From assembly GCA_045648445.1 (NCBI GenBank), contig JAZRNY010000031.1:1-10813 (forward strand): a stretch of DNA of 10,813 nt, in the 5' to 3' direction. Within the stretch, counting starts at the first letter, position 1, and each line of letters starts with the position of its first letter. Made by a program: the position numbers and the translations under genes. This document shows, in pieces, positions 5,975 to 10,813 of the stretch. This DNA comes from SIG607 sp045648445 (GTDB lineage Bacteria > Bacillota > Clostridia > Oscillospirales > Acutalibacteraceae). A model generated the notes under the pieces. It saw only the letters and a list, made by a program, of their open reading frames with translations, was not told the origin of the DNA and ran no database searches.

Positions 5975-5993
5975 CCGATAATAGTATTATCGG
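5975..5993 (+). promoter_or_regulatory. perfect palindrome in the tepA leader, touching the ribosome site
   Basis: CCGATAATAGTATTATCGG is a perfect 9-1-9 inverted repeat in the predicted leader. Its last two bases are the first two of the GGAGG ribosome site (5992-5996). As RNA it would form a short hairpin beside or partly covering the ribosome site. As DNA it could be an operator just downstream of the start point. Which of these applies cannot be told from sequence. Confidence 0.6.
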
Positions 5994-6004
5994 AGGATGA
6001 TATT

Positions 6005-6682
6005 ATGTCAACAAAGGAAAACAAAAACGAAAACGCTTCATACGAGCAATTGAAAAATATGGGTTCGGTTGTACTTTCAAATGACAAAAATAAAATTTTT
6101 TGTCTTACTATAATTGGTGAAATCGAGGGACATATAGTATTAAACGAACAAACAAAAACCACCAAGTATGAGCACGTTATACCGCAACTTGTTGCTATTG
6201 AAGAAGATCCGGAAATTAAAGGTCTTCTTGTAATTTTAAATACGGTGGGTGGTGACGTTGAAGCGGGACTTGCTATTGCTGAATTAATTTCCGGAATGAA
6301 AAAACCTACAGTATCTTTAGTTCTTGGCGGCGGACATTCAATAGGTGTTCCTTTGGCAGTTGCGTCTGATTATTCTTTTATTGCTGCATCGGCGACTATG
6401 ACTGTTCATCCCGTTAGAATGAATGGTCTTGTTATTGGCGTTCCGCAAATGCTTAACCATTTTCAACGTATGCAGGAACGCATAACGGATTTCGTGGTTA
6501 GCAATTCTTCCGTAAGTAAAGAAAAGTTTTCCGAACTTCTTATGCATACAGGTGATATGGTTACCGATATAGGTACTGTATTAGACGGAAAAGCCGCCGT
6601 TAAATGCGGTATAATTAATTCAATAGGTTCGCTTTCAACAGCGCTTGATAAACTTTATGAAATGATAAATTTAGAGGTGTAA
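6005..6682 (+). CDS. tepA: TepA-like ClpP-fold protease (translocation-enhancing protein)
   Basis: A 225-residue member of the ClpP/crotonase-like family matching TepA, reported in Bacillus to aid protein secretion and degrade signal peptides. Key segments are 'NTVGGDVEAGLAIAELI' (79-95), 'VLGGGHSIGVPLAVASDY' (106-123) with the likely nucleophile S112, and 'MTVHPVRMNGLVIGVPQ' (132-148) with H135. The C-terminal 'GKAAVKCGIINSIG' matches the end of the ClpP fold. The ATG at 6005 was chosen because GGAGG lies eight bases upstream and the longer TTG form starts within the promoter. It is followed after one base by spoIIIE; the same neighbours occur in Bacillus (tepA-ylzJ-spoIIIE), which supports the name. 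A ylzJ equivalent is absent here. Confidence 0.9.
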   Translation: MSTKENKNENASYEQLKNMGSVVLSNDKNKIFCLTIIGEIEGHIVLNEQTKTTKYEHVIPQLVAIEEDPEIKGLLVILNTVGGDVEAGLAIAELISGMKKPTVSLVLGGGHSIGVPLAVASDYSFIAASATMTVHPVRMNGLVIGVPQMLNHFQRMQERITDFVVSNSSVSKEKFSELLMHTGDMVTDIGTVLDGKAAVKCGIINSIGSLSTALDKLYEMINLEV

Positions 6683-6683
6683 T

Positions 6684-9050
6684 ATGGCAACTAAAAAAAG
6701 AAAAAACACTAAACCGACAAAAAAACAAACTGCAGTAAAACAAACCGGTGTTAATCAGTTAATGGCTGTAGTGTGGTTTGCTATTGGAATTTTTATGTTT
6801 GCTCTTTCGGTTTACAAAGGTCAAAAACTGTGGGCAACGTTACATAATTTTGTTTTTTCGATGCTTGGTATTACTGCATTCATAGTGCCTCTTTACATAA
6901 TCGCACTTACAGTTTGTTATTCGCTCGATAAACTTAGAGGCGCTGTAAAAGTTAAATGTATTGAGTGCGGTTTCTTGATTTACTTCGTAAGCGCCGCTGC
7001 CGATGTATTTTCCACTTCAACCATTTATAAATATGGCGAACATATAGCCAACGTATTTACTGCTTCCACATGGAAAAACGGCGGTGTTTTCGGTGGCATT
7101 TTCGGTAATGCGCTATGTCAAATGTTTGGAAAAACAGGTGCTGTTATAACTATGGTGATTTTGCTTATAGCAGCATTGATGATTATGACCGGAACAAGTG
7201 TAGCAAGGCTTTATAAAACTGCCAAAAAACCGGTAAATGCTGCTCACCAAAAAGCAAAAGAGGTTATAAACGAAGTAATTGAAGAAAAGAAAAAGAAAGG
7301 CTTTGTTGATTTGCCTGTTGACGATGCCGTTCCGGAAGAAAAAATTCCGCTTAATGAAAAGCAAAAACGTTTAGTTGAGGCTTGTGTTGATGGTTTAAAT
7401 GATGAAGTTTCAGAAAAGAAAGTTACTGAAATAGAAAATGATTTTATAGATATTCCTTACGAAGAGGAACCACCCAAAGAGCCTGAGGTTGAAAAAATCA
7501 AAATGACGGCAGAAGAAACTGCTGCTGAAATCCAAAGTGTAGCAGAGGAAATAGAAGATACTATGGCTGTTACCGAAGAAGAAGGGTATCAGTATCCTCC
7601 AATTACTTTGTTAAAAGAACCGACTGCTGAAAGTGGTGTTTCTGTAAAGGCAGAACTAGAGAGTACTGCTACAAAACTGGTGGATGTTCTTAAAAGTTTC
7701 GGCGTTGAAACCAAGATTGTAGATATAAGCAGAGGTCCTACCGTAACGCGTTATGAACTACAACCTTGCGCCGGTGTAAAAATTAGTAAGATAACAAACC
7801 TTGCAGATGATATCGCTTTAAATTTAGCGGCTGCAGGTGTTAGAATTGAGGCTCCTATTCCTAATAAGGCAGCTGTTGGTATCGAAGTGCCAAATAAGGT
7901 TTGCAATACCGTTAGTGTACGTGAAATTATTGAGTCGTCAGCATTTATTAATTCAAAAAGCAAACTTACTGTTGCTATGGGTAAAGATATTGCGGGCAAT
8001 CCGATAGTTACCGATATTACAAAAATGCCTCACGGTCTTATTGCAGGTCAAACGGGTTCGGGTAAATCGGTATGTATCAACTCAATAATTATGAGTATTC
8101 TTTATAAAGCGGCACCCGATGAAGTTAAAATGCTTATGATTGATCCAAAGGTTGTTGAACTTGGCATTTATAACGGTATTCCTCATCTTCTTGTTCCTGT
8201 TGTAACTGACCCAAGAAAAGCATCAGGTGCACTTGGTTGGGCTGTTACCGAAATGGAACGTCGTTACCATTTATTTGCAGATAATAACGTTCGCGATATT
8301 GTAGGATTTAACCGTTTATGCGAACTTGATTGCGATTTGCAAAAATTACCGCAAATAGTAATTATAATCGACGAACTTGCAGACCTCATGATGACTGCTC
8401 CCGGTGAAGTAGAAGATTCTATTAATAGAATTGCCGCAAAGGCTCGTGCCGCAGGTATGCACTTGCTGATTGCTACACAGCGTCCTTCTGTTGACGTTGT
8501 TACGGGTGTAATTAAAGCAAATGTTCCTACACGTATTGCGTTTGCTGTTGCATCTCAAATAGATAGCCGTACTATATTGGACATCGGCGGAGCCGAAAAA
8601 CTTCTTGGTAGAGGCGATATGTTATTTAATCCGGTAGGTGCTTCTAAACCTGCAAGACTTCAGGGTTGTTATGTAAGCGATGAAGAAGTTGAAGCAGTAG
8701 TTGAATATGTTAAGGGTAACCGTTCGATTGAATACAATCAAGAAATTCAAGGTGAAATTGACCGTCTTGCCGCTGCTCAAAAGAAGGGTAAAGGCAATAC
8801 GGGCGACGATGTCGACGGCGCTGACGATGATGATCCGATGATTAATGAAGCAATTAAAGTTGTTGTAGAAATAGGACAGGCATCTACTTCGCTACTTCAA
8901 CGTAAACTTAAACTCGGTTATGGCAGAGCATCGCGTATAATTGACCAAATGGAAGCGCGCGGAATTATAGGTCCATACGAGGGATCAAAACCTCGTCAGG
9001 TGCTTATTTCTTCGGCTGAATGGATGGAAAGACAAGCCCGTGAAGAATAA
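6684..9050 (+). CDS. spoIIIE: DNA translocase SpoIIIE/FtsK
   Basis: An ATP-driven membrane-anchored DNA pump that clears or delivers chromosomes at the division or sporulation septum. At 788 residues it is almost the same length as Bacillus SpoIIIE (787). Four membrane helices lie at about 26-45, 57-79, 92-109 and 150-172. A charged, glutamate-rich linker follows (about 185-325), then the RecA-like motor with Walker A 'GQTGSGKS' (455-462) and Walker B 'IVIIIDELADLM' (D563, E564). An acidic spacer leads to the C-terminal winged-helix gamma domain from about 717 ('DPMINEAI...GYGRASRIIDQME...'), which reads the orienting DNA motifs. The gene has one base between it and tepA, with AGAGGTG as ribosome site. 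All expected parts are present. FtsK is the alternative name; the spore gene nearby and TepA favour SpoIIIE. Confidence 0.95.
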   Translation: MATKKRKNTKPTKKQTAVKQTGVNQLMAVVWFAIGIFMFALSVYKGQKLWATLHNFVFSMLGITAFIVPLYIIALTVCYSLDKLRGAVKVKCIECGFLIYFVSAAADVFSTSTIYKYGEHIANVFTASTWKNGGVFGGIFGNALCQMFGKTGAVITMVILLIAALMIMTGTSVARLYKTAKKPVNAAHQKAKEVINEVIEEKKKKGFVDLPVDDAVPEEKIPLNEKQKRLVEACVDGLNDEVSEKKVTEIENDFIDIPYEEEPPKEPEVEKIKMTAEETAAEIQSVAEEIEDTMAVTEEEGYQYPPITLLKEPTAESGVSVKAELESTATKLVDVLKSFGVETKIVDISRGPTVTRYELQPCAGVKISKITNLADDIALNLAAAGVRIEAPIPNKAAVGIEVPNKVCNTVSVREIIESSAFINSKSKLTVAMGKDIAGNPIVTDITKMPHGLIAGQTGSGKSVCINSIIMSILYKAAPDEVKMLMIDPKVVELGIYNGIPHLLVPVVTDPRKASGALGWAVTEMERRYHLFADNNVRDIVGFNRLCELDCDLQKLPQIVIIIDELADLMMTAPGEVEDSINRIAAKARAAGMHLLIATQRPSVDVVTGVIKANVPTRIAFAVASQIDSRTILDIGGAEKLLGRGDMLFNPVGASKPARLQGCYVSDEEVEAVVEYVKGNRSIEYNQEIQGEIDRLAAAQKKGKGNTGDDVDGADDDDPMINEAIKVVVEIGQASTSLLQRKLKLGYGRASRIIDQMEARGIIGPYEGSKPRQVLISSAEWMERQAREE

Positions 9051-9945
9051 AGTTTTAAGTACAGTTTTAAGCGTAGGTTTGGCAATTATTATAATACCTA
9101 CTTTATTATCGCTTTTTGTTGAAAGTCCTTACATTCCAACTATACAGGAAATAATTGTTCATCGGTATGATACCGATGAACAAATTGATGTAGTAAGTTT
9201 TTTGGACGTAGGGCAGGGCGATGCAATACTTATAAGAAGTAATGGCAGATACGTGTTAATCGATACGGGTGACGGTGTAAGCAGTAATATCGTACGTTCT
9301 CTTAAACTAAATGGTGTAAAGGGACTGGATGCACTTATATTAACACATTGGCATAGCGACCATATTGGCGGTGCAGTTCAAGTTCTTGAAAATTTTCCTG
9401 TTCTTAACGTAATAATGCCAACTTTTCCAAACGAAGATGACGATAACTATTTTAATGCGGTTAAAATAAACGAAATGGCGAAAAAGTCAAAAGTTATGTT
9501 TGCATTGGCTAAACAGGGACTTGCCGTTAACGTAGGTGATTTTAGGTTATCTTTTCTTTTTTATGACAAAACCGAGGATGAAGAAAATAATCGCTCAAGT
9601 ATTATTATGGCTAAATGCCGTGATTTTAAATTTTTACTTATGTCTGATGCTGAAATAGAAGTTGAAGATAGTTTAATTAATAGCGGTATTGACTTGAATT
9701 GCGATGTTATAAAAATTGCGCACCATGGTAGTATCACTTCTACCTGTGATGAGTTTTTAAAGGCTGTCAGCCCTGAATATGCTGTTATAAGTGTTGGCGC
9801 CAAAAATTCTTACGGTTTTCCGGAAACTGAAATTTTAACAAAACTTGAAAAACGTCAAATCGAACTTTACAGAACCGATTTACATGGTGAAATTGATGTT
9901 GAAGTTACCGATAATTCTTTAGAATTTAAAAAGTCTCATAATTAA
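9040..9945 (+). CDS. membrane-anchored ComEC-type MBL-fold hydrolase
   Basis: A 301-residue protein with an N-terminal hydrophobic helix (about 6-27, anchor or signal) and a metallo-beta-lactamase domain like the C-terminal part of ComEC. Motifs visible are 'FLDVGQGDAILI' (54-65), 'VLIDTGDG' (72-79), the metal site 'THWHSDHIGG' (102-111; H103, H105, D107, H108), 'LLMSDAE' (199-205; D203), 'IAHHGS' (226-231) and 'SVGAKNSYGFPE' (251-262). All metal ligands are present. It lacks the ComEC channel helices, so it is a stand-alone version. GTG at 9040 overlaps the spoIIIE end by 11 bases with only a weak ribosome site, so translation is probably coupled. Hydrolysis of a nucleic-acid phosphodiester outside the membrane is inferred from the ComEC domain. 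Confidence 0.85.
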   Translation: MKNKVLSTVLSVGLAIIIIPTLLSLFVESPYIPTIQEIIVHRYDTDEQIDVVSFLDVGQGDAILIRSNGRYVLIDTGDGVSSNIVRSLKLNGVKGLDALILTHWHSDHIGGAVQVLENFPVLNVIMPTFPNEDDDNYFNAVKINEMAKKSKVMFALAKQGLAVNVGDFRLSFLFYDKTEDEENNRSSIIMAKCRDFKFLLMSDAEIEVEDSLINSGIDLNCDVIKIAHHGSITSTCDEFLKAVSPEYAVISVGAKNSYGFPETEILTKLEKRQIELYRTDLHGEIDVEVTDNSLEFKKSHN

Positions 9946-9962
9946 TTTTGGAAGTATTGTTT

Positions 9963-10230
9963 ATGAATATTCCTATTCCATACCCTAAAAATATGGAGTT
10001 TTTGTGTGGATGTATTAATGCTGGATTTTCTTTTGAAGAAAATAACAAACAATTTAATATAACAAAACAATTTTTCAAAATATTTTTGTTTAGGGCGATT
10101 ATATACAACCTGCCAGAGCATATGATGAAATACTACTGGAACCGAACTTATAGTTGACTGCGGAATGTCCTGTCAGCTTTATCCCGAAATACTTAACGAA
10201 CTTAAACGTAAACTGATTGAAAATATGTAA
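9963..10230 (+). pseudogene. possible broken gene, origin unknown
   Basis: The 328 bases between the MBL gene and the DUF378 gene hold no intact recognisable gene. A frame opens at ATG 9963 with a GGAAG ribosome-like site and reads MNIPIPYPKNMEFLCGC, then a phenylalanine- and isoleucine-rich stretch, and stops at 10157. A second frame shifted by one base, open from 10129 to the stop at 10230, reads 'GTELIVDCGMSCQLYPEILN' followed by a basic helix, which looks more protein-like. The second part has no start of its own and is preceded by two in-frame TGA codons (10123-10128). A decayed or frameshifted gene ending at 10230 would explain both. A short real gene at 9963-10157 is the alternative. 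I recognise neither sequence. Confidence 0.3.
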
Positions 10231-10235
10231 AATTA

Positions 10236-10267
10236 AAGGCAACTTTCGGAAAACCGTTAGTTGCCTT
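10236..10267. terminator. hairpin between converging units, likely terminator
   Basis: AAGGCAACT (10236-10244) pairs with AGTTGCCTT (10259-10267), with a TT/TT internal loop and an inner CGG/CCG stem around AAAA. The T tracts on both sides are broken by As, so termination may be inefficient. It lies where the spoIIIE operon meets the oppositely transcribed DUF378 gene. Confidence 0.65.
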
Positions 10268-10273
10268 AATTAT

Positions 10274-10498
10274 TTAGTGTTCTGCTGATGCGTGGTCCAT
10301 ATCGCGATCGGCAAAACTGCGTACAAGCAGAGAGATGCACCAAACGCCTGCAAGAGCGATTACAATATAAACGATTCTGCTTAGCAGAGTGCCTGTACCG
10401 CCAAATAACCATGCTACAAGGTCAAATTGAAAGAGTCCTACAAGACCCCAGTTTAATGAACCGATAATTACTAGAGCAAGACAAATTTTATCAAACAT
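10274..10498 (-). CDS. DUF378 small membrane protein (YuzA-like)
   Basis: A 74-residue protein with two membrane helices (about 4-24 and 42-60). It carries the DUF378 pattern 'ALVIIGSLNWGLVGLFQFDLVAWLFGG' split as helix one plus amphipathic loop (8-34), then 'LSRIVYIVIALAGVW' (39-53). The short polar tail ends in histidines and acidic residues. The family is widespread in Firmicutes and has no known function. The start is ATG at 10498-10496, set by GGAGGTG (10504-10510). A frame extending upstream to 10546 was rejected because it runs through the ribosome site and the terminator of the SASP gene. It is the next gene after a spore-protein gene, though the terminator suggests separate transcription. 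Confidence 0.85.
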   Translation of the reverse strand: MFDKICLALVIIGSLNWGLVGLFQFDLVAWLFGGTGTLLSRIVYIVIALAGVWCISLLVRSFADRDMDHASAEH

Positions 10499-10516
10499 AT
10501 TTACACCTCCGTGCAA

Positions 10517-10546
10517 ATGATATTTTTGAAAAAAGTGCCTCATCAA
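10517..10546 (-). promoter_or_regulatory. candidate promoter of the DUF378 gene
   Basis: On the minus strand TTGATG (10546-10541) and TATCAT (10522-10517) are separated by 18 bases. The -35 falls within the SASP terminator hairpin. The leader would be short, about 13 bases, starting just before the GGAGGTG ribosome site. A sporulation sigma factor promoter was not recognised. Confidence 0.35.
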
Positions 10547-10568
10547 ACTTTGAGTTTAGACAAGGCAC
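10529..10568 (-). terminator. intrinsic terminator of the SASP gene
   Basis: On the minus strand GTGCCT (10568-10563) pairs with AGGCAC (10540-10535). An inner stem AAACT/AGTTT (10557-10553 with 10549-10545) closes around a three-base loop, and six Ts follow (10534-10529). It lies 28 bases after the SASP stop codon. Confidence 0.8.
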
Positions 10569-10595
10569 CTTTATCTTAAAGTTTTAATAAGTCGA

Positions 10596-10808
10596 TTACT
10601 TCATACTGTTTTCGTAAGATTCGATCATTTTCTTAACCATCTGACCGCCGATGCTACCAGCCTGACGAGATGTGAGGTCACCGTTGTAACCCTGCTTAAG
10701 GTCTACGCCTACTTCCTGAGCAGCTTCCATCTTAACCTTGTTAAGAATCTGCTTTGCATTTGCTTTGTTTTCTGCAGGCATATTGCTGTTTTTTGAAGCC
10801 ATTTTCAT
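10596..10808 (-). CDS. alpha/beta-type small acid-soluble spore protein
   Basis: A 70-residue SASP, the kind that coats and protects DNA in dormant spores and is broken down at germination. The two family signatures are present: 'KVKMEAAQEVGV' (24-35), with the expected germination-protease cut between E28 and A29, and the C-terminal 'GYNGDLTSRQAGSIGGQMVKKMI' region (40-62). It is full length for the family. ATG at 10808-10806 is used; a second in-frame ATG lies two codons later at 10802. The ribosome site is beyond the window end, so the choice between them cannot be settled. The gene shows that the organism is a spore former. Its promoter, probably for a forespore sigma factor, is outside the window. 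Confidence 0.93.
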   Translation of the reverse strand: MKMASKNSNMPAENKANAKQILNKVKMEAAQEVGVDLKQGYNGDLTSRQAGSIGGQMVKKMIESYENSMK

Positions 10809-10813
10809 TACAC

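Noticed and set aside
5976..5992. Fur or PerR box reading of the tepA palindrome
   Set aside because: It resembles the GATAAT repeats of such boxes, but the half-site spacing does not match the 7-1-7 Fur or PerR consensus, and no iron or peroxide gene follows.
5942..6004. 21-codon N-terminal extension of TepA from TTG 5942
   Set aside because: The TTG falls between the -35 and -10 elements, while ATG 6005 has a well-spaced GGAGG. TepA proteins do not need the hydrophobic extension.
10499..10546. 16-codon extension of the DUF378 protein
   Set aside because: It is encoded by the terminator and ribosome-site region; the family starts at the MFDK position.
1..10813. CRISPR array, tRNA, rRNA or known riboswitch
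   Set aside because: No regularly spaced repeats, tRNA cloverleaf or recognised riboswitch core was seen on either strand by eye; a covariance-model search was not possible here.

Overview
This window reads as a chromosomal segment of a low-GC, spore-forming member of the Firmicutes, most likely class Clostridia. The evidence is AT-rich sequence with strong AGGAGG-type ribosome sites and frequent TTG starts, a TepA plus SpoIIIE/FtsK gene pair, and a gene for an alpha/beta-type small acid-soluble spore protein. The standard genetic code is used, with TGA as a stop. I would not name a genus.

Layout: (1) Positions 1-140 are the end of an insertion sequence. It holds the first 19 codons of a minus-strand transposase, whose ribosome site lies in the arm of a long hairpin. 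(2) Positions 167-1866 are a two-gene unit behind a near-perfect sigma-A promoter: a DUF2156 protein overlapping a GNAT acetyltransferase, both with TTG starts, closed by a shared bidirectional terminator. (3) Positions 1865-2692 (minus) encode an OGG1-type 8-oxoguanine DNA glycosylase. (4) Positions 2928-3206 encode a small tail-anchored protein of unknown role with its own terminator. (5) Positions 3244-4852 are a membrane-protein operon: an unknown four-helix protein and a YesL/DUF624 protein. Its promoter is embedded in the preceding terminator. (6) Positions 4851-5900 (minus) carry a DegV/FakB-like fatty-acid-binding protein and, behind it, a previously uncalled 23-codon ORF set in a block of overlapping inverted repeats. 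(7) Positions 5930-9945 form a tight operon of tepA, spoIIIE/ftsK and a membrane-anchored ComEC-type metallo-beta-lactamase-fold protein, driven by a promoter divergent from degV. (8) Positions 9946-10273 hold a possible broken gene and a terminator. (9) Positions 10274-10808 (minus) encode a DUF378 membrane protein and a spore SASP.

Most of the content is housekeeping: DNA repair, chromosome translocation, lipid handling and spore DNA protection. The points most worth following are the small ORF with self-occluding structure at 4851-4959, the hairpin upstream of tepA, the degraded reading frame at 9963-10230, and two places where a terminator arm appears to double as a -35 element. Several start codons were moved from the longest possible ORF on ribosome-site and promoter evidence (positions 3303, 6005 and 10498).
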